A model generated the notes under the pieces. The model worked only from the letters and a program-made list of their open reading frames with translations, was not told the DNA's origin and made no database searches. Shown one piece after another: positions 34,852-45,662 of a DNA stretch of 64,000 nucleotides. The DNA comes from Sphingomonas sabuli (GTDB taxonomy: Bacteria; Pseudomonadota; Alphaproteobacteria; Sphingomonadales; Sphingomonadaceae). Position numbers and translations under genes: made by a program. The stretch spans positions 2,449,892 through 2,513,891 of the forward strand of contig NZ_CP060697.1 of the NCBI RefSeq assembly GCF_014352855.1, in the 5' to 3' direction. Numbering within the stretch: the stretch's first letter is position 1; every line of letters begins with the position of its first letter.

Positions 34852-36381
34852 TTACAGGCAGGCTTCCAGGTACGGTTGGTCGAAGCCGAACTGCTTGGCC
34901 TTCTCCAGCGTGTAGGGGCGCAGGCCCATAGAGCGATATTCGCCGACGATCTTTCCGTCCGCGCTTTCGTCGAGATATTCGAACTTGAACAATTCCTGCG
35001 TGACGATGACCTCGCCCTCCATCCCGATCACCTCGGTAATGTTGGTGGTGCGGCGCGACCCGTCGCGGAGGCGCTTCACCTGCACGATGAGGTCGACCGA
35101 GTCCGCGATCTGGCGGCTGATCGCCTCCTTCGGGATCTTGATGTCGCCCATCATGACCATGTTTTCCATACGTGCCAGGCATTCGCGCGGGCTGTTAGAG
35201 TGAAGCGTGGCCATCGAGCCGTCGTGGCCCGTGTTCATCGCCGCCAGGAGGTCGAAACACTCCTGGCCGCGAATTTCGCCGAGGATGATGCGGTCGGGAC
35301 GCATACGCAGCGCGTTGATGACAAGGTCGCGAATGGTGATCGCGCCCTGGCCTTCAAGGTTCGGCGGACGGGTTTCGAGCGGCAGCCAATGCGGCTGCTG
35401 CAGGCGAAGTTCGGCCGCGTCTTCGATAGTGATGACGCGCTCGCCCGGGTCGATCATCTTCGACAAGGCGTTGAGCATGGTCGTCTTGCCCGAACCGGTA
35501 CCGCCGGAAATGACCACGTTCATGCGGCTGGCGCCGGCGATCTTGAGCACCGTGCCCATCTTCTCGCTCATCGATCCGAAGCCGCGCATCATGTCGATGG
35601 TGATCGGCTTTTCGGAGAATTTACGAATCGAGATTGCGGTGCCGCGCAGCGACAGCGGCGGAATGATGACGTTGACGCGGCTGCCGTCCTGAAGGCGGGC
35701 GTCGGCCAGCGGCGTGGTCTGGTCGACGCGGCGGCCGACCTTGTTGACGATCCGCTGGGCGATCTGGAACAGATGCTCCTCGTCGCGGAACTGGATCTGC
35801 GCCAGTTCCAGCTTGCCCTTGCGTTCGATGAACGTCTGTTCGGGCCCGTTGACCATGATGTCGCTGACGTTGGGATCGGACAGCAATTCCTCGAGCGGCC
35901 CGAGACCCAGCAGTTCGTCGACCAGCACCTTTTCCAGTGCGAACTGTTCGCGGCGGTTCAGGGTGATTTTCAGTTCGGCGAGCACTTCGCCGATGATCGG
36001 GCGGAATTCCTCGGCCAGCTCGTCCTTGCTCAGCGTCGCCGCGGCTTCCGGGTCGACACGTTCGAGCAGGCGCGGAAGCACCTGTTCCTTGATCCGGTGG
36101 ACGGAGGCTTCGAAGCCTTCCTGCTTGGAGCTGGCGGCTTCCCCGCTGGCGTTCTGGCGGCTGTTGAGCCGGTCCATCGCGCCGCCGGGCACGTGGACGG
36201 TCTCGCTGGCGCCGCCGTTGAGGTCTTCGAGCGGCGGAAACTGCTCGCCGCCTTCCTCGTCGGCATCGGCTTCGGGCGAATCGCTGCGCGCCCCGCCCGG
36301 CCCGCCCTTCATCGGTTTGGCGACGCCGAAGCTGGGGCGTTGACTGCCCGAGAGTCCGCCGCGTTTGCCGAATGCGTTCAT
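34852..36381 (-). CDS. cpaF: CpaF/TadA secretion ATPase
   Basis: A 509-residue hexameric ATPase of the Tad (Flp) pilus type II/IV secretion family. A disordered, acidic N-terminus (about 75 residues) is followed by the helical N-domain and the ATPase core: Walker A GGTGSGKTTMLN, Asp box ITIEDAAELRL, Walker B region RPDRIILGEIRGQE and His box MNTGHDGSMATLHSNS. No other cpa/tad gene lies next to it, so this copy is separated from the rest of the pilus machinery. Confidence 0.93.
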   Translation of the reverse strand: MNAFGKRGGLSGSQRPSFGVAKPMKGGPGGARSDSPEADADEEGGEQFPPLEDLNGGASETVHVPGGAMDRLNSRQNASGEAASSKQEGFEASVHRIKEQVLPRLLERVDPEAAATLSKDELAEEFRPIIGEVLAELKITLNRREQFALEKVLVDELLGLGPLEELLSDPNVSDIMVNGPEQTFIERKGKLELAQIQFRDEEHLFQIAQRIVNKVGRRVDQTTPLADARLQDGSRVNVIIPPLSLRGTAISIRKFSEKPITIDMMRGFGSMSEKMGTVLKIAGASRMNVVISGGTGSGKTTMLNALSKMIDPGERVITIEDAAELRLQQPHWLPLETRPPNLEGQGAITIRDLVINALRMRPDRIILGEIRGQECFDLLAAMNTGHDGSMATLHSNSPRECLARMENMVMMGDIKIPKEAISRQIADSVDLIVQVKRLRDGSRRTTNITEVIGMEGEVIVTQELFKFEYLDESADGKIVGEYRSMGLRPYTLEKAKQFGFDQPYLEACL

Positions 36382-36433
36382 TGCTACCCCGTCGACCTTC
36401 CGGAAATTCCGAAGGGACGGGATAGGGAAGAAT

Positions 36434-36483
36434 GCTTTCCGAAAAGCTAACCGAGTTTGGAAAGCGGACCGAACCGCCGTCCG
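36434..36483 (-). terminator. Possible hairpins after atpC
   Basis: Downstream of the atpC stop, GCTTTCC (36434-36440) pairs with GGAAAGC (36459-36465), and CGGAC (36465-36469) pairs with GTCCG (36479-36483). Neither has a clear T-tract on the minus strand. Together they are a weak candidate for ending the atp transcript; the region also holds the cpaF promoter. Confidence 0.3.
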
Positions 36484-36490
36484 GGCGTGG

Positions 36491-36754
36491 TTACTCTCCG
36501 GCCTTTTCGGCGAGGATGGTCAGCCCGTTGGCGCCCATTTCCGCAAAGCCGCCGCTGACCGCAATGCGCTCCGGCTGGCCGCCGGCGGTGCGATAGACGG
36601 CGACTTCCTCATTGTCCTTGAGCACGGTCATGTAGGGCGCGTGGCCGGCCATGATGCCTTCCTGACCCTCGGTGCCCGCGACGACGACCATGTAGACGTC
36701 CTCGCTCATCACCTGCTTGTCAGGCGTGACGAGTTCGAAATGCAGGTCGGCCAT
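36491..36754 (-). CDS. atpC: ATP synthase F1 epsilon subunit
   Basis: An 87-residue protein equal to the N-terminal beta-sandwich of epsilon ([34 protein letters not shown]). The C-terminal two-helix arm found in E. coli epsilon is missing, as in several alphaproteobacteria, so helix-hairpin inhibition of the motor is not expected. The start overlaps the stop of the small cysteine protein upstream. Confidence 0.93.
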   Translation of the reverse strand: MADLHFELVTPDKQVMSEDVYMVVVAGTEGQEGIMAGHAPYMTVLKDNEEVAVYRTAGGQPERIAVSGGFAEMGANGLTILAEKAGE

Positions 36755-36939
36755 CAGTCAGATCCCTCGATCGCGCCGTCGAAGGCGCGGGTGGCGGCCG
36801 CGAACTTGTCGCGGCAACCGGTGTTGCAGAAGCCGACCACCTGGCCGCGATAGCGGGCCAGGCTGTCGGCGCTGACGGGCTTCCCCGACCACGGACAGAC
36901 GTCGTTGACGCAATCCTCAAGCCGGAGATTTTCCGTCAA
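36754..36939 (-). CDS. Small YHS/TRASH-like cysteine protein inside the atp operon
   Basis: A 61-residue protein with four cysteines: [14 protein letters not shown] and [12 protein letters not shown]. The CP-SG-P...YRG..VGFC...CR-KF arrangement resembles YHS/TRASH metal-binding domains. It starts four bases after atpD and overlaps atpC, so it is translated within the F1 operon. I recall similar genes in this position in sphingomonads. Metal sensing, metal delivery or F1 assembly are possibilities; none is shown by the sequence. Confidence 0.8.
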   Translation of the reverse strand: MTENLRLEDCVNDVCPWSGKPVSADSLARYRGQVVGFCNTGCRDKFAAATRAFDGAIEGSD

Positions 36940-36943
36940 TTGC

Positions 36944-38461
<1,518 letters not shown>

Positions 38462-38483
38462 TCAGTCGTCCTCTTTTCGAATC

Positions 38484-39371
38484 TTAAAGCGCTTCGGCGC
38501 CGGAGATGATCTCGACCAGCTCGGTCGTGATCGCCGCCTGGCGCGTGCGGTTGTACTGAATGGTGAGCCGGTTGATCATGTCGCCGGCGTTGCGGGTGGC
38601 GTTGTCCATCGCGGTCATCTGCGACCCGTAGAAACCGGCCTGGTTCTCGAGCAGCGCGCGATAGACCTGCACGGCGATGTTCTTGGGCAGAAGCGCCTTG
38701 AGGATTTCCTCCTCGTCCGGTTCATATTCGACCATCGCATTGGCCGACGCGGTCTTGCTGTCGCCGCCGTCCCTGGTCGGGCGAACCGGGATGATCTGCT
38801 CGACCACCGGTTCCTGGACCATGGTCGACCGGAAGTTCGCATAAGCGATGTGGGCGACGTCGAAGCGGCCGCTTTCGAACCGGTCGACGATGTCGTCGGC
38901 CACGGCCTGCGCCACCGCATAGGTCGGGTTCTTCATCTCGGTCGTGTCGTGCTGACCGGTGATCGCCTTGGGATAAACCCGCTGCAACACCGGACGGCCC
39001 TTGCGGCCGACGATGTAGAAATGGACGGTCTTGCCGGCCTTGACCAGTTCGTCCGCCTTGCGGCGAGCGGCGCGGACGATGTTCGAATTGAACGCGCCGG
39101 CCAGGCCGCGGTCGCTGGTGACGACGACGATCAGGTGGGTGTCGTCCTTGCCCGTGCCGGCCAGCAGCTTGGGGCTTTCGGGCCCGACTTCGATCCGGCT
39201 GGCAAGCGATTCGACGACCTCGCGGATCCGCTCCGAATAGGGGCGGGCCGCGGTGGCGTTCTGCTGGGCACGGCGAAGCTTTGCCGCCGCAACCATGTTG
39301 AGCGCCTTGGTAATCTTCTGCGTCGACTTCACCGAGCCGATGCGAAGCTTGAGGGCCTTCAGGCTCGCCAT
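38484..39371 (-). CDS. atpG: ATP synthase F1 gamma subunit
   Basis: A 295-residue central stalk subunit. MASLKALKLRIGSVKSTQKI at the N-terminus and the C-terminal helix (ATRNAGDMINRLTIQYNRTRQ region) are the conserved coiled-coil parts that rotate inside the alpha3beta3 ring. VTSDRGLAGAFNSNIV is a typical core block. It lies one base downstream of atpA. Confidence 0.97.
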   Translation of the reverse strand: MASLKALKLRIGSVKSTQKITKALNMVAAAKLRRAQQNATAARPYSERIREVVESLASRIEVGPESPKLLAGTGKDDTHLIVVVTSDRGLAGAFNSNIVRAARRKADELVKAGKTVHFYIVGRKGRPVLQRVYPKAITGQHDTTEMKNPTYAVAQAVADDIVDRFESGRFDVAHIAYANFRSTMVQEPVVEQIIPVRPTRDGGDSKTASANAMVEYEPDEEEILKALLPKNIAVQVYRALLENQAGFYGSQMTAMDNATRNAGDMINRLTIQYNRTRQAAITTELVEIISGAEAL

Positions 39372-39372
39372 T

Positions 39373-40902
<1,530 letters not shown>

Positions 40903-40912
40903 GTCTCTTGCC

Positions 40913-41467
40913 TTAGCCTTTCATCGCCTGGGCGAGTGCGTTGAGTTTGGTTTTCAGGGAGCTGTCGATCATCTGGCTGCCCATCTTGACGACGAGCCCG
41001 CCGAGAATCTCGGGGTCGGTGCGCGCGTCGATGGTGACGTCGCGGCCGGCGCGGGCTTTCAGCTGGGCCTTCAGCGCCGTGATCTGGTCGTCGCTCAGCG
41101 GGTGCGCCGAAACGACTTCCGCGGTGGTCTCGCCGCGATGGTCGGCGGCCAGGCGGCGGAACAGGCGAACGACCTGTGCCAGCTGGCCCTTTCGGCCGTT
41201 GCGCGCGAGCACCTGCAGGAAATTGCCGGTGATGGGGTCGAGCCCAAGCTGGCCGGCGATACCGCCAAACGCCTTGCCGGCGTCGTCGCGGTCGACCAGC
41301 GGCGACGCGACCAGCTGCGAGAACTCGCGCGAATCGGCCAGCGCCTGGTTCAGCGCATCGAGGCTGCGGCTGACGGCGTCGATCTGCTTCTGATCGCGCG
41401 CAAGATCGAACAGCGCGGACGCGTAGCGCCCTGCTAAGCTGGCCTGAATGCCGCCGGATGTCTCCAC
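40913..41467 (-). CDS. atpH: ATP synthase F1 delta subunit
   Basis: A 184-residue peripheral-stalk subunit (OSCP). [19 protein letters not shown] near the N-terminus and the C-terminal block [20 protein letters not shown] are conserved. It is the first gene of the F1 operon, which continues atpA-atpG-atpD-small protein-atpC. The F0 genes are not here, as usual in alphaproteobacteria. The 132-base region upstream holds a GCCCC/GGGGC hairpin and probably the promoter. Confidence 0.95.
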   Translation of the reverse strand: METSGGIQASLAGRYASALFDLARDQKQIDAVSRSLDALNQALADSREFSQLVASPLVDRDDAGKAFGGIAGQLGLDPITGNFLQVLARNGRKGQLAQVVRLFRRLAADHRGETTAEVVSAHPLSDDQITALKAQLKARAGRDVTIDARTDPEILGGLVVKMGSQMIDSSLKTKLNALAQAMKG

Positions 41468-41603
41468 GCGCGAAAAGCTCCGAGTAGGAATATTGCCCCA
41501 TGCAGACGGGGCGGCTCGTGCGGTTTTTACCGCCCACCCCCATGGGTTGGCGCGCCCGTAGCAGGGGGTTCCGGACGATGCAAGGCGGCGGGTGGCGGCG
41601 CTG

Positions 41604-42071
41604 TCAGATTTGGCGGGCGAAAAAGCGGGTGAAATCCGTGTCCTTATATCCGCCGAACGGGCCGCAACGGACGAAGCCGTTGCGCTCGTACAAGCGCAAG
41701 GCCGCCGCGAACGGCTCGGTCGAGCCGGTTTCGAGGCTCAGCCGCGTGTAGCCGCGCCCGCGCGCCTCTTCGATAATATGGTCGAGCATCGCCCGGCCGG
41801 CGCCCATGCCGAGCGATTCCGGCGCGGTGCGCATCGACTTCACTTCACCATGCCGCGGATCGAGTTGCTTGAGCGCGCCGACGGCGAGCAAGCGGCTGTC
41901 CTCGCGCAACGACCAGAAGCTGACGGCGGGATCGCGCAAGCCCGCGGCGGGCAGGACGTGGCAGGCCTCGGGCGGGGACGATCCGCGCATCTGTTCGAAA
42001 TGAAAGGCAAGCAACGCCTGCACGTCCTCATCGTCGAGGCCGCCGTCGTGGATCGTCCAGCCCGCCTTCAC
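41604..42071 (-). CDS. GNAT family N-acetyltransferase
   Basis: A roughly 155-residue acetyltransferase. MRTAPESLGMGAGRAMLDHII contains the acetyl-CoA pyrophosphate-binding loop (Q/R-x-x-G-x-G/A type), and LRLYERNGFVRCGPFGGY is the usual C-terminal block. The GTG at 42071 overlaps the stop of the upstream hydrolase gene (GTGA) and gives a normal GNAT length. Substrate unknown. Confidence 0.85.
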   Translation of the reverse strand: MKAGWTIHDGGLDDEDVQALLAFHFEQMRGSSPPEACHVLPAAGLRDPAVSFWSLREDSRLLAVGALKQLDPRHGEVKSMRTAPESLGMGAGRAMLDHIIEEARGRGYTRLSLETGSTEPFAAALRLYERNGFVRCGPFGGYKDTDFTRFFARQI

Positions 42072-42946
42072 CGGCAGTCGCCAAGGTCGGCAACGACCGC
42101 GAAATGGTCGGACGCGGCGCGGCCCTGTTGGCCGGTCCAAGCCAGCACCGCGTGACTGTCGACCGCCAGTGCGGGGTCGGCCAGGACATAGTCGATCCGC
42201 CGTGCGTCCCCGGGCTTGCGGTCGAAGCCCGTGAAGGTTTCGTCCGGCCCCACCCGCCGCGCCGCGGCGGCGTACGAATCCCGCAGCATCAGCGGTGGTC
42301 CGGCCAGCAACTGCACCGGCGGCGACCCGGGCTCGGCGTTGAAATCGCCGGTGACGACGATGCGCTCGCCGGGCAGCCGGTGCTTCGCCGCGAATTGGGC
42401 GATCATCCGGGCGCCCTCGCGCCGCGCGTTCGCGCCTTCATTGTCGAGATGGGTGTTGATGGCGAGGATGCGGTGCCCGCCCGCGCGCCGGACGAGGTGC
42501 GCCCAGGTCGCGACGCGCGAATAGGCCGCGTCCCAGCCGCGCGACGGCGCAGCGGGCGTGGGCGAAAGCCAGAAGGTCCCGCTGTCGCCGACGTCGAAGG
42601 TACGGCGGTCGACCATCAGCGCCGAATATTCGCCCTTGGATACACCGTCGTCGCGCGGCTGGCCGATGAAGGCATGGTCCGGGAAGGCGCGTTCAAGATC
42701 GGCTTTCTGCCCCGGCACCACCTCCTGCAGGCCAAGGATGTCGGGCCGGGCGAGGGCGATGTGTCCGACCACCTGGTCGCGGCGTTCGCTCCACCGGTTG
42801 ATGCCGTCGGATTCCAGGTCGAGCCGGATGTTGAAGGCCATCACCCGCAGCGGCGCGCACTGCCGGGCGGGCGGCGCCGCGGCGATCAGCGCGAGGCTGA
42901 GCAGCGATAGCGCGGCGCGAAGGAATCTGCTTTGAACGCAAGCCAT
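42068..42946 (-). CDS. Exported endonuclease/exonuclease/phosphatase family protein
   Basis: A 292-residue hydrolase with a signal peptide (LSLLSLALIAAAPP). Catalytic motifs of the EEP superfamily are clear: LRVMAFNIRLD (Asn), ILGLQEV (Glu), INTHLD, VVTGDFNAEPGS (Asp and Asn), RRIDYVLA and the final SDHFAV. The family includes nucleases, phosphodiesterases and sphingomyelinases; the substrate cannot be told. I chose the ATG at 42946, in front of the signal peptide. Divergent from ada. Confidence 0.85.
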   Translation of the reverse strand: MACVQSRFLRAALSLLSLALIAAAPPARQCAPLRVMAFNIRLDLESDGINRWSERRDQVVGHIALARPDILGLQEVVPGQKADLERAFPDHAFIGQPRDDGVSKGEYSALMVDRRTFDVGDSGTFWLSPTPAAPSRGWDAAYSRVATWAHLVRRAGGHRILAINTHLDNEGANARREGARMIAQFAAKHRLPGERIVVTGDFNAEPGSPPVQLLAGPPLMLRDSYAAAARRVGPDETFTGFDRKPGDARRIDYVLADPALAVDSHAVLAWTGQQGRAASDHFAVVADLGDCR

Positions 42947-42984
42947 CGGAAGCGCGGCGTACCAAGCCCTGCGATGACAGGTCC

Positions 42985-44058
42985 ATGCTGATGTCAAAAT
43001 TTAACTCGGCGGAGACGGTCGGCCCGGACGCGGCGTGGGCGGCGTTCGAGCGTCGCGACCGCGCCTTCGACGGGCGGGTCATCGGGGCTGTGTCCACCAC
43101 CGGCATTTACTGCAAGCCAAGCTGCCCCGCGCGGCGGCCCAGGCGCGAACATGTCGAGTTTTTCGCGACGCCGGATGAGGCTCGAGCCGCCGGCTATCGG
43201 GCCTGCCTGCGCTGCCGGCCGGACGAGGTCGGCCGCGACACGGCCGCGGTGGCCCGGGCCATCGCGCTGATCGAGGCGGCGGACGTGCCACCGACGCTGG
43301 AGCAGCTGGGCCGGGCGGTCGATTATGCGCCGCACCACTTCCAGCGCGTATTCAAGCGCCAGATGGGCCTGTCCCCGGCCGATTACGCCCGCGCGGTCCG
43401 GGCGCAGCGGACCGAACGGCAGCTCGACCGCAGCGACAGCATCACGGGCGCGATCTACGACGCGGGCTATGCGGCGCCCAGCGGCTTTTACGACGACGCG
43501 AAGGAAAGGCTTGGCATGACTCCATCGGCATGGCGCGACGGCGGGCGCGGCGAGACAATCCGTTACGTCGTCACCGACAGCCCGCTCGGCCCGCTGCTGG
43601 TCGCGGCCACGCCCAAGGGCATCTGCCGCCTGACCTTCAAGGAGGATGTGAACGCGCTCCACCGCCGATTCCCCAACGCCGACATCCGCCCCGACGACGG
43701 GACGATGCGGGCCTGGGTGGACGCGGTGCTGACCGCGATCCGAACGCCGTCAGAGGCGCCGGAAGTGCCGGTCGACGTCCGCGGCACCGCCTTTCAGGAA
43801 GCGGTGTGGAAGGAATTGCGCAAGATTCCGCTGGGCCAGACGCGCAGCTACGCCGATATCGCCGCGGCGGTGGGCAAGCCCGGCGCGGTCCGCGCCGTCG
43901 GCACCGCCAACGGGTCGAACCCGGTATCGGTGTTGGTGCCCTGCCATCGCGTCATCCGCTCCGACGGCACGCTCGGCGGCTATGGCGGCGGGCTCGACAA
44001 CAAGAAGCTCTTGCTCGCCGCCGAAGGCATCACACCCGAACTGCCCTTCGACGGCTGA
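42985..44058 (+). CDS. ada: Bifunctional Ada regulator / O6-methylguanine-DNA methyltransferase
   Basis: A 357-residue adaptive-response protein. The N-terminal zinc domain has GIYCKPSCPARRP (with the methyl-accepting Cys) and CLRCRPDE. An AraC helix-turn-helix follows (APHHFQRVFKRQMGLSPADY), and the C-terminal methyltransferase carries PCHRVIRSDG with the O6-methylguanine acceptor Cys. All three parts are intact. It repairs phosphotriesters and O6-methylguanine and activates alkylation repair. An alternative ATG lies two codons in. Confidence 0.95.
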   Translation: MLMSKFNSAETVGPDAAWAAFERRDRAFDGRVIGAVSTTGIYCKPSCPARRPRREHVEFFATPDEARAAGYRACLRCRPDEVGRDTAAVARAIALIEAADVPPTLEQLGRAVDYAPHHFQRVFKRQMGLSPADYARAVRAQRTERQLDRSDSITGAIYDAGYAAPSGFYDDAKERLGMTPSAWRDGGRGETIRYVVTDSPLGPLLVAATPKGICRLTFKEDVNALHRRFPNADIRPDDGTMRAWVDAVLTAIRTPSEAPEVPVDVRGTAFQEAVWKELRKIPLGQTRSYADIAAAVGKPGAVRAVGTANGSNPVSVLVPCHRVIRSDGTLGGYGGGLDNKKLLLAAEGITPELPFDG

Positions 44059-44061
44059 GGG

Positions 44062-45555
44062 TCAGTCGAGCGCGTCGAGCGCCGCCTTGCCGTTGTTCGC
44101 GGCCAGCGCCGTCATTGCCAGCCGCGCCTTGTCGCGCATCGATCCGCCATGCGGGCTGTAGGCGATCGGCCCGAGCAGCTTGCGCGCTTCGGCCAGTTTC
44201 TCTTCCTGGATCAGCAGGAAGACCGCCGACAGCCGCAAGCCGGGATCCTGGGGCGCAAGCACCTGGGCGTATAGCATCCCGTCGATCGCATTCCTGGTCG
44301 GCGCCTGGCCCGCGCGCGGGAAGCTTTCGTAGAACAGCCGGAGCGGCTCCGCGGCTTCCGGATCGATCTTATTGGCCTTGAGCAGCGCGTTGCGAATGCC
44401 GGTCCAGTCGCGCGGCTTGCCGGCGACATCGCGCTCCATTTCAGCACGCGCCCGGTACATGTAGCCCAAATAGGAATTCGGATCGGCGGCGATGGCGCGC
44501 TCAGCGGCCGCGGCTGCCTCGGCGTAATTGCCGGCGTCGATCTCGGCCTCGGCCAGCGCGACCTGAACGGCCGGGTCGCTGGCAAAGCCCGAACCGGCCT
44601 TGCGCGCCATGATCAGGACCTGCTGCGCCGTCTTTGAATCGACTCCGCGCGCCGACCGGATCATCGCCGGCATCATTGCCGCCTGGCCAGGCGTGAGCGG
44701 GCGCATGACGGGTTGGTCGACCGCCACCGGGGCGCCGGAAACTGTCACATAATCGAAGCGGTTGCGCCTGAGGTAGCGGTCAAGTTCGCGGTCAAGCTGC
44801 GCGAGGTCCCCGAACGCGGCCCGCGCCGCGGCCAGCGGTTCCTGCCCGTTCATGATGCCATGAACATATTTGGTCACCTGACCCTTGCGGGCCGGATCGA
44901 AAGCCAGAAAATGAGTCAGCGCCCAACCGCGACTGTAGAAGCGCTCTTCATCCTCGACCGTCCGCTGCTTGAACGTCGCGCCAAGCAATTCTTCGATCGG
45001 AGGCTTCTGCAGGTTGAACAACCCGACCACGCGATGATTGGCCGGCCGGCCAAGCTGGACCGAACCGTCCTTGGTAATTTCCGCGGTGCTGAAAAATTCC
45101 GCGAAACCTTCGACGAACCAGGGCGGGAACGGCGCGTCGCTGTTCTGCAGCATCAGATGATGCGCATATTCATGGAAGAAGACGACGTCGGCCATGTCGT
45201 CGCGGCCGGCTGTTCGCTTCGGGACGAACGCGACCGATCCGGACGCGCGCGGAATGTAGAAGCCGACGGTGGTCGACGATTTATCGGCGGCCAGCCGCGC
45301 GACGTCGTCAGCGTCGTCGAGGAAGAAGATCGTGACCTTGCCCGAATTGCCGACCGGCGGATCGGGCATGTCGCGCACCGCCCGGACGGCGCCGTCGAAT
45401 TTCTCGAGCCGCGCGGCGAAGGATTCGAGGTCGCGCGGACGCTGATCGGAATAGATCAGGAAATGCGGCGTGCTGGCTTGATACCATTGCGCGGCCGCGG
45501 CCGGCACCGATGCAGCCGCGCTTGCCAGCACGGCCAGGATGAAACGCACGTTCAC
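44062..45555 (-). CDS. Exported gluzincin-like HExxH protein with TPR-type tail (copy 1)
   Basis: A 497-residue protein with a signal peptide (cut near AAAAQ). VFFHEYAHHLML gives the HExxH zinc motif and FVEGFAEFFST a downstream Glu ligand, as in gluzincins (M48/M61/DUF1570-like). The C-terminal half is helical with repeat-like units (AEAEIDAGNYAEAAAAAERAI region). It is a clear paralogue of the next gene: ASGSVAF, HEY-HH, GFAEFF and APTRNA-DG are shared. Probably a periplasmic protease; substrate unknown. Confidence 0.75.
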   Translation of the reverse strand: MNVRFILAVLASAAASVPAAAAQWYQASTPHFLIYSDQRPRDLESFAARLEKFDGAVRAVRDMPDPPVGNSGKVTIFFLDDADDVARLAADKSSTTVGFYIPRASGSVAFVPKRTAGRDDMADVVFFHEYAHHLMLQNSDAPFPPWFVEGFAEFFSTAEITKDGSVQLGRPANHRVVGLFNLQKPPIEELLGATFKQRTVEDEERFYSRGWALTHFLAFDPARKGQVTKYVHGIMNGQEPLAAARAAFGDLAQLDRELDRYLRRNRFDYVTVSGAPVAVDQPVMRPLTPGQAAMMPAMIRSARGVDSKTAQQVLIMARKAGSGFASDPAVQVALAEAEIDAGNYAEAAAAAERAIAADPNSYLGYMYRARAEMERDVAGKPRDWTGIRNALLKANKIDPEAAEPLRLFYESFPRAGQAPTRNAIDGMLYAQVLAPQDPGLRLSAVFLLIQEEKLAEARKLLGPIAYSPHGGSMRDKARLAMTALAANNGKAALDALD

Positions 45556-45662
45556 GGGGGCCCCTTTTGCCCGAGCCTGCGCACGCTAAACCAGCGGCGG
45601 CCGGCGCGTCTACAGCCGATGCTGTGTGGCCGTTCTGCAAGGCTCCGCCTCACGCCATCCGC

